A stretch of 46,328 nucleotides of DNA, taken from the NCBI GenBank assembly GCA_003427395.1, contig BFEA01000371.1, forward strand, positions 554,144 to 600,471, written 5' to 3'. Of the stretch, positions 20,938-31,756 are shown in pieces. Numbering within the stretch: position 1 is the stretch's first letter; each line of letters starts with the position of its first letter. Under the pieces are notes generated by a model. It was not told the origin of the DNA. It did no database searches and was given only the letters and a program-made list of their open reading frames with translations. Source of the DNA: Chara braunii. Lineage: Eukaryota > Streptophyta > Charophyceae > Charales > Characeae. The position numbers and the translations under genes were made by a program.

Positions 20938-21729
20938 GTGTATGTGCAAGACCCTATTTATAGCGAACTCCTCAAGAGAGTTAAGGAGTCCTCAGAGTCT
21001 GGACCAGATTACCGCACTACAGATGGGTTGTTATTTGAGAAGACTAACGTAGCTGATCGACTATGCGTTCCCAACAGTGAGGAGATTCGTAGTTTTATCC
21101 TAGGGGAATGCCATGACACAGAGGGACACTTTGGTTGGCAAAAGACATTAGCCAACCTAGTTCGCGCGTATACATGGCCTGGCATGAAGGCTGAGTGCAT
21201 AGGTTACGTATGCAGTCGTAAGGTATGGCAGAGAAATAAAACCACTGCGCGAGCCCCTCTTGGTCTTCTCAGACCCTTGCCTATTCCAGCAGGACCCGAA
21301 AATTTTGTGTCCATCGATTTCATGGACGTTGGTGTCAAGAGTAGGCTTGGCAAGAGCCAAGTCATGGTTATAGTTGATAGGTTTAGTAAGTATGCAGTTT
21401 TTGTTCCTTTGCCCTCAGAGGCACGCACAGATTTAGTAATAGAGAAGTTCTTTGGTCATTGGGTCAGTGAGCATGGTCTACCGCTGTCCATAGTTAGTGA
21501 TAGAAACACTAGGTTCACTAGTCAGAATTGGCAGGAACTGATGAGAGTCCACGACTTATTGTTGATGTCATCTGGCCGCCATCCAAAGACTAATGGTAAG
21601 ACTGAACAGATGAACAAGATCCTGCAACAAGTTCTCACAATGCACATTAGACCCGATCAAATCAACTGGGATGAGGTGCTTCCAAAGGTAGCCAGTGCAT
21701 ATAACAACAACGTGCATTTAGCAACCTGA
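20938..21729 (+). pseudogene. gypsy-2 integrase core, zinc-finger cysteines replaced
   Basis: The 263-codon frame holds the HHCC region (H59 and H64 present), then the core with catalytic D127 in FVSIDFMDVG, the second Asp in LSIVSDRNTRFTSQNW, and Glu in GRHPKTNGKTEQMN. In the family the motif reads C-x2-C-Q-R-N-K; here it is R94 and W97 (VCSRKVWQRNK), so both zinc cysteines are lost. A neighbouring Cys92 may be a chance gain. The frame closes at NNNVHLAT with a TGA just before the HSSTG...PNEL segment, which continues at 21729. Confidence 0.9.
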
Positions 21730-22400
21730 TGCAACTCCCAATGAACTGCATGTCCTTTAGACCGCGTCGACCGTTTGAGGGACTGAACCTGGATCAGATC
21801 CAGAGGATACCGCCCGACACTAGGGAGTTTGCACTACAGCACGAGAAAGAGATTGCTACCATGATAGAGAGCTTTTGGAAGGCCCAACACAGGATGATAG
21901 AACAAGCCAACAAACACCGTCGCCCGTCGCAGTTCCAGGTCGGCGACCTAGTCTGGGTCAAGTCCAAAGAGTTTGCTCCCAAGGAGAACATCTCACGAAA
22001 ACTGTTACCTGCTTATAGAGGACCGTGGCCAGTGCTAGAAGTTAAGGGCGGAGAGGATGGACCGTCCTTCACAACAGAAATTCCAGCACACCTCCACACC
22101 TACCCAGTTTTTCATGCGTCGAAGTTGTTACCTTGTACTACGAGTTAGCAGTTCCCATCGCAGAGATCCATGATCCCTCCGGATATAGACAAAAGGTACG
22201 ACATTTATCGCATAGTAGGTGAGGATGTATTCAAAACAGGACGTAGAGGTCGTCCACATAAACAATACAAAGTCAGATTTTCTTATCAAGAGTCGGAAGA
22301 CGACTGCTGGTTTACCCGAACAAAGCTTCTAGAGACTGCTCCCAATATAGTCCGAGCCTATGAGAGAGATAAGAAAGGTAGAAGTCCTGCCTTGGACTGA
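21729..22400 (+). pseudogene. gypsy-2 integrase C-terminus and chromodomain
   Basis: The frame 21729-22148 gives the GPY/F module (HRRPSQFQVGDLVWVKSKEF, YRGPWPVLEV, YPVFHASKLLP). After a TAG at 22146-22148 the frame continues to 22400 with YDIYRIVGEDVFKTGRRGRP, QYKVRFSYQESEDDCWFTRT and APNIVRAYE, a chromodomain of the chromovirus type. Such domains steer integration towards marked chromatin. Apart from the stop, this part is well preserved. It matches gypsy-1 (3938-4633) in the HRRPSQFQVG and HASKL blocks. Confidence 0.85.
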
Positions 22401-22438
22401 AGTATTCTCGGAGGACCTCGAATTTAGGCCGGCGGGAG

Positions 22439-23335
22439 TGAAACGGTTTTCACCTTTGCAGTAGCCGATGCAGATCCCAGGGCTCGATCCCTAGACCTGG
22501 CCCCAACCCGTGTACAGTACAGTTTGCCCCATCTAGATTTGAACCCGCGACCTGCCCTAACAGTTGTCTGTCTAAGGATGTTGTACATACGAAGGTTGAG
22601 TAGTTCGAGCTGCTTACCTATAGGGTAGGAGTCGTAGCTTATGTCGGGTCGTAGCTGCTGTAGGTCTGAAGGGTCAACCTTAGTCGTAGCTGCTACAGTA
22701 CCGAAAGGGCAAGCAAGGAGGTCTAGAGTCTTCTAGGACTTCCCCTTCGAGACTCTCAGAAGCACTCCGTAAGCAAATGGGCAAGTGGGTAGACTTACCA
22801 GGTCCAGTCAACGGTACCCAGTCCCAGTCGCACCTTGTCCAGTCAGCAAGTACCATGTGGGACTGTGTGCACCCTAGGCCTGATGGAAAGAAGCCGACCA
22901 GCGACCAACTGAAGTATAAATCAAGAGGCAGCGTCCAATTATTCATTCATTCAGACTGTGAGCAGTGCGGAAGCATTGCATGAGCGACTTGTGCAAGAAG
23001 GTCTGCATGTGCCCGAGGAAGAAGTGGGTTGAGAGGGAGACGAAGCAGCCATAGCCGCTAGTTAGTGATAGAGGTAGCAAGCAGCCATAGCTGCATTAGG
23101 TTAGAGTTAGGCTATAACGTGTATACGTGTGAGTGTTCAACGTGGTGTGTGTGTGTGTGGGTCATCCAGGGAGATCCAGGGAAGCGAGCGTGTGAACAGA
23201 GGTTGAAGAGACAGTGTCGGAAGGGTGAAGTGAGGGCGCACAGACGCCATAGCCATTCGAAGCAAGTTGATATCTGAATTGTGTTATCGGTTGTGCTGAG
23301 CTTTGTGTGGGCGCCTAGCGCAAGTGTGATTGCCA
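22439..23335 (+). repeat. Probable 3' LTR of gypsy-2
   Basis: A GC/purine tract GGCCGGCGGGAG ends at 22438 and TG follows, so this is the expected LTR start. A TATA box TATAAAT lies at 22915-22921 and would begin transcription near 22945. The block ends at about 23335 with TGCCA, directly before the LINE-A frames. The length, about 897 bp, is reasonable. With no 5' LTR present the borders and target duplication cannot be verified. A GATTTGAACCCGCGACC stretch near 22543-22560 looks like an inverted tRNA B box. Confidence 0.6.
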
Positions 23336-23693
23336 TCTATTTCCATGCATGCTGAGTGAGGAAGAAGACGAGCCTGATTGCATTAGTTTTCTTGTAGCCC
23401 ATTTTTACTGTATTCTGAGTTATGTGCCTGGGGGTCTTGCAGATTCTGTTACTGCCCGAGATCCAGACCCATTCATCTAGGTCGAATTCTAGATCTTGAA
23501 TTGCTATGTCCACTTGGAATATAGTTGTCGGCCAGATACCCAATACCCTTATTTTTCAAAGCGTATATGAGTTCAAGGTCTCATCTTGTGGATCAATATT
23601 GTGGATGGTCAGGGATTGGGGGTTGGTTCGATTAATTGGGAAAGAGGTGAAGACTCCTACGAATTCTGAACCAGGGGATCTGCAGTGAAATTG

Positions 23694-24125
23694 TTAGGCT
23701 CTTTGAGGTAACGTTTCTTGGGTCAGTACTCCCCACTCTCCTGGTTTCCAAGAGAAGTCTTCTTTTAATAGGTCCTTCCATCTGACCGGAATGCTGTTGA
23801 TAACTGTTGATAGATTCTCGTTTCGGCGATGACATCCCTTTTGGCGTAGTCTCGGTTGTTTCTCTACTATCCAGTCTTTTCCTTCTTCGTCCCAAATATG
23901 ACTAACCTGCCAGATCCTGTGTCCGATCCAAGAGAGCCATCGCTGCCCGTTTGCAAGTGACAGTGAAAGATCTCTTGCGTCCCTTACGCATGGGTTCCGA
24001 ACAGGGGCTGGCATATGACTTCCTCTTTGGACTTGCAGCTCGTTTGGCGACGGGTTTGTGGGCCGTCTCCTCCTGCCCGTCTTCGGCAACCATTCTTTGT
24101 TCATCACCCAAAACAGACCTGCCAT
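23694..24125 (-). pseudogene. LINE-A ORF2 C-terminal region
   Basis: The 143-codon minus frame contains ANGQRWLSWIGHRIWQVSHIW, a segment typical of the region after RT in L1-like plant ORF2. Further frames at 23337-23543 continue it. The usual Cys-His motif is not visible, so this end may be divergent or partly lost. Confidence 0.55.
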
Positions 24126-24302
24126 CTTAATTGGGCTCTGGATGGGGGCTGTAGCTTTGATGCTATGAAGGGCTAGCTTGTGCCATGCCGGTTTGGGATG
24201 AGTTAGTAGCTTGACTATCCACTTAATCTGGAGAGCTTTGGTCTCCTACTTGGGATCAATTATTCCCAGTCCCCCTTCAGATGGCTTTCTCGTTATGTAA
24301 TG

Positions 24303-25018
24303 CTAGGCTATCTTAGGGATATATTTCGTTTTTTTTGGGTCGCCTAACCATAGGTAAGCTTTGGCTCTATTGTTCAACTCTTTGATTGTTTGGTCGGGTA
24401 TAGTCCAGATAGAGGCAATGTACCACACCATTGAAAAGATGGAAGTATTGATGGCTAAGGCTCTTCCCAGTAAAGAGGTGAATGTGGTACCCCATCTTCC
24501 CATTCTATTGGTTTGCTTAGTCAGCAAGTTTTGAGCCATTTGTGGGGCGGGACCGCCCTTGGTCACCATGATTCCCAAGTATCTCGTTGGCTCTTTGGGT
24601 TTCTCCCATGTAATTTCTACCTGAGGTCCCTCCATTCGGGGTGTCTCCTCGTCTAAGAGCCACCACCCTATCGTCTTTTTCCAATTGATCTTCGTTTTTG
24701 AGACCAGCCTGGAAGTTTACATTTCCTTGACTAGTGTTTTTACAGAGGAGTCAGATGCCCTTATGAGGACCCTCAGAGATCGTCGACAAACATTATCACT
24801 GTTGGGAATTGGATGTGATAAGGCATGCCGATATTGAGCTCTGACAGGCTCTGAATCGAGTGGTCCTTACGTAAGGAGGCGACAATGACTTCCATGACGA
24901 TCAGGAAGATCGGTGGGGCTAGAGGGTCTCCTTGGGGGACTGACTGGGAGATCGGGTAGCGCTTTGAGATAAGTCCATTGACTTGCACATATCCGGAAGC
25001 CTCATTGTATAAAATCCT
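24303..25018 (-). pseudogene. LINE-A reverse transcriptase, downstream half
   Basis: From the upper end: RVRILYNEASGYVQVNGLIS, then QGDPLAPPIFLIVMEVIVASL and PTVIMFVDDL (catalytic box, FVDD for FADD) at 24988-24773. The thumb region at 24635-24303 reads YLGIMVTKGG, LLGRALAINTSIFSMVWYIASIW and KAYLWLGDPKKTKY. The first residues are the exact continuation of the RT half that stops at about 26720, so the two halves were one RT before the insertion between them. Confidence 0.85.
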
Positions 25019-25027
25019 GACCCTTTC

Positions 25028-26716
25028 TTTTTTTTTTTTTTAAACATAACCTTAAGGTTCTGGCTCCTTTTCCATTCTGGGGAGCATCAGTCTGGTTCCT
25101 ATTCCCCCGACAAGTCAAAATAGTACAATGGTTACCCACTCACGCTCCTCCCCTTTGTGGCATGGAGGCCTTGAAGACGATATTGATTACTTCCTTGAAG
25201 AAGGATGTACTGATCTTCACCCCTGCCTAAGTTAGCCTGTTGTAGATTGTTGTTGACCTTGGTGACTATAACTGTTTGCTGGTTGTATTTGCTGGAAAAA
25301 TCATGTATTTCTCTTTTCAGTCTGTATCTCTGTTGATTTAACTTGTGGGATGTCTATGCTTTTCTAGGACTGTAGATGAGGCATGTCCCCTATGTGCAGT
25401 TTTGATTGAGGATGTCGTCTAAGGCTAAAACCCTAAACCCTAGCTTTTGACTCTTTGATGCTATTCTTGTCTTGGGGGTTGTCCCTTGAATGTAATAACT
25501 GTTGATAGGTTTTCTACTTGAAGCCTGGGGTAGACTCTATTTGGGGTTGGTGGGATAGGAGGGGGGCTGACAGGGAGAATAAATTTTAGATAGGTGTTAA
25601 TTGTGGGATGAATGATCAACATGGACGGGGGTAGGGGAAGGGAGGGGTGTGCGTTCGTTTGTGATTACTTGGATGTTTTTAGGGAATGGAGGAGGGGTGG
25701 TTGTAGGAAGTGTGTGGAAGGGGGCAGGGATATTGCAGGTATGTCGATGTTTGGGTGGTACAAGGTTGGTTCGTTATCAGTAATGGCTGGGACATAGGTG
25801 GTGGTGGCTGATCACAAATTGTTAGTATGCATATCCAGTTCTTGAGGGTGAGTCTGACATTATTCATTGTGTCTAGCTGCCCTTTTCCTAGTTTGAAAGT
25901 TGTGAACTTTTTGATTTTTTCTGCTTTTTTATCAGGGTCGGTAGGGAGTTGGTTGAGTTGTTTTTTCCAAAGGGCATGGATTTCTGTGTCAATTAGTTGT
26001 TTTATGGCTATGATTGGGTTCTCTGGGGAAGCGAGGTGGTCATCGAAAGTGTTGTCACATATGTTTCTCCATATGGTCCACAGAGAGTTTTTCTTAATGA
26101 GTGAAGAGCGGAAAGCTTCGAAACCCTTGAGTGGAGGGGATTGATTGAGTTCGAGGAATAATGTGGCGGGATTAATTAAGAGAGGTAGGTTTGTGATTTT
26201 GTTCCATGAAACCTCGATTGCTTGCCAGCTAGATCTAGCTTTTGGGCAATCTATGAAGCAGTGATTTAGGGATTCTATGTATTGGGTGTTGCAGACTTTT
26301 GCACCAAGAGTCTTGTTCCGATATGTTTTCATGGTTGCGTCTGCGTGCCAGCCATTGGTTACTGGTACTGCTCTGAAGACTACTAACGATCTTAGACTGG
26401 CTATCTTAACCGGTTTTGTGGTGAAGATTGAGGCCGAGGGGGGTTTGAAGAGGGTGTTGGATAGTTGTAGTTCCTCTTTTGTCCACCTGTTGTGAAGAGT
26501 GTTGGCTATAGATATAGGTTTGGTGAAGAGGCGGTAACCTAATTTCGGTGTATAATCGATCAATTTAAAGAGGCTTGGGAGAGGGGCGAGGCGGGTGGAG
26601 GTATTCCATGTCCATTCGATAGGGTCGCTCTCTAGGTTTTGTACACTTAGTTGGGGTAAACTCTGTTTATTTCTCCTTCTATGATTCTGATTCTTCTCAG
26701 GTTTCTGGTTTTGAAG
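25028..26716 (-). mobile_element. Younger 5'-truncated LINE inserted in LINE-A RT
   Basis: The insert runs from 26716 down to a poly-A tail (plus-strand T run 25028-25041). It is bounded by a 13-bp direct repeat: ATCCTGACCCTTT at 25014-25026 and ATCCTGACCCATT at 26717-26729, one mismatch. Removing the insert and one repeat copy joins the LINE-A RT frame cleanly. The insert has an ORF2 C-terminus and a 3' UTR of about 640 bp ending in the GGTTCTGGCTCC...TTCTGGGGAG block shared with 10.8, 12.4 and 41.8 kb. This is textbook target-primed reverse transcription with 5' truncation. Confidence 0.9.
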
Positions 26717-26728
26717 ATCCTGACCCAT
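25679..26728 (-). CDS. Intact ORF2 C-terminal frame of the inserted LINE
   Basis: A 349-codon frame; only the first four codons or so (MGQD) come from the target duplication and LINE-A DNA, and the rest belongs to the insert. It carries the C-terminal zf-RVT-like motif with C146, H156, C157 and C161 (AKVCNTQYIESLNHCFIDC). A long helical, Lys-rich region follows and a Pro/Ser/Thr-rich end. No endonuclease or RT is included because of the 5' truncation, so it is not a working transposase. A frame of this length without a stop, next to heavily broken LINEs, means this is the youngest LINE event in the window. Confidence 0.75.
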   Translation of the reverse strand: MGQDLQNQKPEKNQNHRRRNKQSLPQLSVQNLESDPIEWTWNTSTRLAPLPSLFKLIDYTPKLGYRLFTKPISIANTLHNRWTKEELQLSNTLFKPPSASIFTTKPVKIASLRSLVVFRAVPVTNGWHADATMKTYRNKTLGAKVCNTQYIESLNHCFIDCPKARSSWQAIEVSWNKITNLPLLINPATLFLELNQSPPLKGFEAFRSSLIKKNSLWTIWRNICDNTFDDHLASPENPIIAIKQLIDTEIHALWKKQLNQLPTDPDKKAEKIKKFTTFKLGKGQLDTMNNVRLTLKNWICILTICDQPPPPMSQPLLITNQPCTTQTSTYLQYPCPLPHTSYNHPSSIP

Positions 26729-27200
26729 TTTCTAATGTTGGGTCCCACCCACATTTTTTCCATACTCGCGTTGAGAAAGACCCAAGTGACTTGGTCGTAG
26801 GCTTTCTGAAAATAAAAAAAATAGGATTGCTGTATTCATCCTCTTTTCTTTGACTTTCTTCGCTGCCTCATTTAAAGTTAAGACATTGTCAAGAACATAT
26901 CTACCTGGGATGAAACCGACTTGGTCTATATGGAAGCATTTATCTGTGAGGTCCAAAATTATGAAAGTTAATGCCTTTGCCAAAATTTTGTATGGGAGGC
27001 TGAGCAGGGAGATTGGCCTATAGTTTCAAATGTCCTTTCGGTCTCCCTTCTTGTACAGTAAGGTCACAACACTACTCAATCGTTCTCCCATACCCCCTTT
27101 TTCTCAACTGTCTTTGTAGAACCGAAGCAGGTCATTGCCCATCACCGGCCATAACGTCTCCCATAATTTCTTTGAAAGTCCATCGATCCCTGGGGATTTA
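26729..27200 (-). pseudogene. LINE-A reverse transcriptase, upstream half
   Basis: The frame 26983-26732 reads MAKALTFIILDL...DQVGFIPGRYVLDNVLTLNEAAKK (RT blocks 1-2, the family's GFIPGR box). The next frame gives LRPSHLGLSQREYGKNVGGTQH, where a frameshift replaced the AYDxVxW block. The GPNIRKWVRI segment before the insert can be read in the third frame. The minus-strand frame above it (27213-27170) holds the IDGLxKEx-type RT entry in decayed form. Confidence 0.75.
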
Positions 27201-27212
27201 TCGTTTTTCGTG

Positions 27213-27647
27213 CTATGGAACAAATGTCAATTCCTCTAGGTAATAGGTTTGTCTAACGTGGTTGTCTGTTCCTGTCTCGTCTAGGTATTGTAGCATTTTG
27301 GTTCTTGCTTCTCTTGTGATTGTAGAGGTGGGAGAGGCAGTTTTCTTTGACAACTCTTTCAACCCTTCTATTGAACTCACTCGGCTGTTGGCTTTTATTC
27401 TTGAAAAAAGAAGTTTGGTCATTGATTCATTTAGCTCATACTCCGCCATCCTAGCTCTGAGTTGTAGAACTTTCAGTTGCCATTGTCTCCATATTGCCAG
27501 TTCTTCCCTTGCTTGCTCGAAAGTCGTGCAATACAGAGTTGAGGAGGGGTTGGTTATCAAGTTATTTTCTGCAATCTTTAGTGATATTTCTAGAGACTGC
27601 ATTCTCAGCATTCGCTCATTTGCCATTTTCCGAGATAATTGAGCCAC
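27213..27647 (-). pseudogene. LINE-A ORF2 linker between endonuclease and RT
   Basis: The 144-codon open frame is a predicted helical, coiled-coil-like region with FEQAREELAIWRQWQLKVLQLRARMAEYELNES split over its centre. The same block, AREELAIWRQWELKGQQVRDRL, recurs in the separate LINE fragment at 33.3-33.5 kb, which shows both belong to one LINE family. Confidence 0.75.
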
Positions 27648-27849
27648 TGATTGAGATAGTGAGAGGTAACTCTCTTGTAAGCATTTCCATCTATCTTGAC
27701 CTTCTAGGAATATGCCTCTGGAGTTTTGCCATCACTCCTGTACACAGTCTGGGAAGACCTGGCTGAGAAGGAGGGAGTTGTTCAGCTTATGGAAGCTGGC
27801 TCCTCTCGTATGTATTGTTTGTATCTGAGAATTAATGCGACCGGTTTGT

Positions 27850-28610
27850 GGTCTAGTCCAGAGTAGGGGGCAAGGGCCAGAATGTCAGCCTCCTTGATGG
27901 TTCCCATTAGAGACTCTGAGACCAGGAAGTAGTCTAAGCGTGAGAATGCTGTGTGATGAGCGTGGTTTTTCTTGACCAGCGAGAATGCTTTTCTCTCTGG
28001 GTGGAGTGTTCAGAAAGGATCCACTAGGTTATGATCCATCATCAACTTGAGGACTGGAGATGCTTCTTGAGAAGCCCGAGTTGCCGCTGTTCGAGAGATT
28101 CTATCGTTGGTTGGGTCAAGGGCTGCATTCCAGTCCCTTGCTATGACGCATGGTGAGAGAGGTGTAACCAGATCTCCAAGCGTGGACACAAACTCTGCTC
28201 TATCTGATGGGATATTGGGTGCATATACGTTGATGAGTCTGAGCTCCTCTTCTTTCCACTTGAGGTCCATCATCCACCATCTCCCTGTTTCGTTGTCAGC
28301 ATACATTCCTTGAATTGTACCCGCTGTGTAGAAGCGTGAGGGTTTGGGTATTAGGATAGCCATACTCGTGCTTGAGTTGTTGTCTGAGGCCCAGATTTCG
28401 TCTTTGATTCCTCCTAGTTTTCTTGTGAAGAGTTTCCTGATTTTATGATGGTCCTCTGAGTTGAATAAGTGTGTTTCTTGCAAGAGGATTTTGTTAGCTG
28501 GTTTACCTGAGTAGTCCCTCAGGCCTCTAGTTATGTCGTTCAGTTTGTCTTCCTTTGCAGTAATGTTTCCCAAGCCATTAACGTTCTAGCTTCGTATACT
28601 GATGCCTTGG
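27850..28610 (-). pseudogene. LINE-A APE-type endonuclease domain
   Basis: The domain begins at about 28610 with GISIRS, then a TAG where the family has Trp, then NVNGLGNITAK. The frame 28573-28010 has ILLQETHLFN (catalytic Glu), STSMAILIPKPS, LRLINVYAPNIPSDR and VIARDWNAALDP (catalytic Asp/Asn). A TGA in place of Arg (DPF-stop-TLHPERKAF) ends that frame. The last part continues in phase with FSRLDYFLVSESL and GLDHKPVAL (Asp-His pair). Both stops are explained by single transitions, one at a CpG. Active-site residues remain. Confidence 0.85.
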
Positions 28611-28711
28611 GCTTTCTAGTTCACCTTTGTACCCTTTTCATTGGCTTCTCTTCTCGGCAATTCCATGAGCAAGGCTGTCAAGTGAGTCTTGAAAAAAACA
28701 TAAAACTAGAT

Positions 28712-31251
28712 CTAAGAGGTGCCTGGCTGTCCAATCTCCATCAGCTCATCAGACTCTCCCGGTGGGTTTGACTGGGTTTTTGTCAGGGAAACGTCCATCC
28801 TATACTTCCCTACCCTGCTACTCCCTTCCTTTACAGGAGTTGTCACATAATCTGGCTCATCCTCATCCGTTGACCAGACCTCCTCATCCTCCTCGATCTC
28901 TTCTTCGAGCATTCTTTGCGGTAGTATATTTCCATATCTATTGGGTATGTTCTGGAGTCGAAGTCACCGTCCCCCTAAAAAAATCCCTTGCTAATCAGAT
29001 CTGCCAGGGAGCGGCCTGTAGTTCAGCGGGGATAACTATTCCTGACAGCACACTGTATGGGATAGACGTTACTGTGCTCCACGGCCGCCACCTCATTCCT
29101 CCCTTTAGCTTAGTGCCCTCAGGCATCTTAGAGATGAGAGGGGAGAAGGATCTGGGAGTTCCAAGCTCGGGTTGGTTGATCTGATCCCTTCTCATCATTT
29201 GAGTTTCCTTGGGGTCTGTTTGGACTTCTGCATCTTTCTGGTCTCCCGGTCTGTCATCCTACTGGAACGCCAGGGGGTCTGTCTCAAAGACACCCAGTGG
29301 ATAGGCTGTTGTGATCTTCTCCTGCAAGATGGTGGCCACATTCTGGCCTTCGTCAATCCTAGGGATTGCGAAGGACACGCTCGTGGCCACTTGCCATTCT
29401 TTCTTCTCCTCCATGTAGCGAGCAGCCAGTAACCTTGCAGATGTCGCTTGGCCCAAGACCTCGGGGGCCTTGCCGTCTGCAATGTGTCTGAGTGAAAAAA
29501 ATTCTGGCTCATAGGCTGAGTTACCTTCTCAGCCTGCACTTCGACCACTGCAATTTCCTGCTCAATCTCAGATCTGGCTGATTTTTCTGTGGGTCCCGTT
29601 GCTGACTGATCCTTACTGCTTGCTTTTTTTTCTGGTTTGTGGAGGTCCTCCACTTCTTTGGTCTCAAGTCCTGCAATGTTTCTTTGGAGTCCACCTGTGT
29701 TATGTCTTGTTCTCTCACTCTTCTTTTCTGCGTATCTGAATGCCGCATACTCAGAAAGTTCCTCTGCATTGACCAACAGATCGAACTGGTTGGACGAAGT
29801 CTTGATACCTGCTACTAAACCTTTCTTTTGTTCTTTCCATGTGTTTCATGCAGGTTGTGCGGATATCAAAGAGATGTTCACATTCAGCTTTTGCTTTTTT
29901 CCACGCAGTCTCTCAGCCATTGGAAGGATCACTTTGCTGGCTCCTCCTCAGTGTTGGGAGTCGGGGCGGCAGTGGTGTCAGCGGATTTGAAATTGGTTGT
30001 TGGGTACCCTCCGTGGACTGTGACAGTCCCTTGTTAGCTGTGTCGGTGCCGTTCCTCTTCTTTGGTTCCGCTTCTCTTCCCTCGTCGAGCTTCTCTTCGT
30101 CCAAGGTTCGTTTACTGTCCATCAGAGTTTCCTCTTTCTCCTTGAAGCTGATGATTGCTTTGATTCTTCCCTGTATTTTTTACGTTTCTTTCCGGTATTC
30201 TTCTTGCTCGCTGACCGAATCCAAATCCCACAACAGATTCTCCCTCGAGAGTCATTGAGGGGGACAAGTTTGATATTTGCTGGGTTCCAAGTCTCCTTCC
30301 CTGTGGCCTTCTTCTGCCACCCGCTGTCAGCAGGTGGAAAGATGTCCGTTTTTTTGGTTCCAGGTTCCTTGTCTGTGGCCTTCTTCTGCCACCTGCTGTC
30401 GGCAGGTGGAAGGATGTCCGTTTTTTTGGTTTCAGGTTCCTTGTCTGCAAAGTGCCGGACCCACTTTGGGTCCTCCAAGTTGTCATCAAAACCCAACCAT
30501 CATAGGTTGGGCCCATGATGTACCAGGTGCCTGGAGCGTCCTCTACCTCAACCACCATGTTGGCATGAAGCTTTCTTTCCTTCTGTTGTTTTGGGAATTT
30601 GGGGCATGTGGGGTCGGACCCTATATGTCCCCTTACTCTGCATCTGAAATAAATGGGTGACGATTTGGTCGACATGGTAATTTCTACCTCCCTGTCATTG
30701 ATCTGGAGTGTCCAAACCAGAGGGAATACCGGCGGGTCGTTGGTTTTCACTTCCAGGATGGCCGTCATTGTACCAGAGTGTGGTGATAGGAAGTCCGACA
30801 TCCGTATAATCTATTTAAGGATTTTATTGGCCGGATACTGTCTGTCGAGTCTGTCCACCACCAGCCCGTGGTACCCTGGACCAATCCTGTCGAACTGCAC
30901 CCAAAATTTTTCTTTCAACAGAGTTTGTAAGAGACCGAGAAGGATGGGTTGGGCCTCGTATTTGTATGCTTCTTCCACTGGGAGATCGTGCAAAATTGAT
31001 CCATTACAGTTCCTGGATTTCATTTCAGAGGCAATCCGTGCGTGATCTTCAGAATTGAAGATCACCATCACAGCTGTTCGACCCAGGGTCAGCAATTCGT
31101 GTGTAGCTTTTAATTTGTCTTCCTTGTTGATTGTCGAATTTGTCACTGTAATCCATTTCCTTTTTGCTGCTGGCATCTGCACCACTTCTGGCAAAGTTGA
31201 AAATGACTGCATATTTTTCATGCAATTCGTCAAGCTCCGGTGCTTTGCCAT
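28712..31251 (-). pseudogene. LINE-A ORF1 with damaged zinc knuckle
   Basis: From 31251 down: a domain with ELLTLGRTAVMVIFNSEDHARIASEM and WVQFDRIGPGYHGLVVDRL (31251-30811), a stretch ending in a knuckle YFRCRVRGHIGSDPTCPKF (about 30660-30600) whose second Cys is Arg, and a Lys/Pro-rich linker with a 24-residue duplication. A central part (29776-29195) follows, then an acidic end EEEIEEDEEVWSTDEDEPD (28912-28712). It spans several frames, so it is not expressible as one protein. Domain order (RNA-binding type domain, CCHC, acidic tail) fits plant L1 ORF1. Confidence 0.7.
30303..30446 (-). repeat. In-frame 72-bp tandem duplication in LINE-A ORF1
   Basis: Units start at 30303 and 30375 (GTGGCCTTCTTCTGCCACC). 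They encode two similar 24-residue blocks, each with KKTDI(L/F)PPADS.WQKKAT. Frame is kept in two of three readings. Confidence 0.85.
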
Positions 31252-31300
31252 CTGGGTACTTCCATATCACTGTTTCCTCCTCCCTACCTTCCGTGTTCTT

Positions 31301-31719
31301 GTGTTTTTTTTTTTTTTATTACTTGCACCTTGGTTTTCTCGATGAGGAATTTAAGTGCTTCATTATCGATGACTGTAGAGAGTGCTTTGTTTGTCTGTGA
31401 TGTGCAACTGCCTGTTTTGGGGCTCTGGAGTGTTTGCTTGAACGTCGTTGGACCCCTGGTACTCCTGGGGCACTGCATTTCGAGGCTTCGACTTGTGAGT
31501 TGGGCTGGACTCATCCGTGAACTCGATATGAGGGGGTTGGTGTGGCAGCAGAGGAACAGGGGAGAGAAAGGTGTGGGGGGGAGGAGGGGGATGGGTTGGA
31601 TGGAATTGGGTACACGTTGGGAGATAGTGAGTAGTTGGACACAGGTGGGAGAGGCAGAAGGGGGGGGTACTACCGTACTAGAGGGTGCTAATCCAAATGT
31701 GGTAGGTGCTGGGTTAGGT

Positions 31720-31756
<37 letters not shown>

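Larger units (their letters stand above)
23337..31300 (-). mobile_element. LINE-A, near full-length L1-like element, minus strand
   Basis: Read from 31.3 kb downward: ORF1 (31.25-28.71 kb), ORF2 endonuclease (28.61-27.85 kb), linker (27.65-27.21 kb), RT (27.2-26.72 and 25.02-24.30 kb) and the ORF2 C-terminus (24.1-23.3 kb). A 1.7-kb younger LINE interrupts RT. No poly-A tail remains at the lower end; the gypsy-2 LTR begins at about 23335, so the 3' end was cut off by that element. ORF2 carries single-base nonsense changes and indels but all domains are recognisable. A copy-and-paste cycle would need ORF1 (RNA binding) and ORF2 (nicking plus reverse transcription); neither is intact. Confidence 0.85.
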
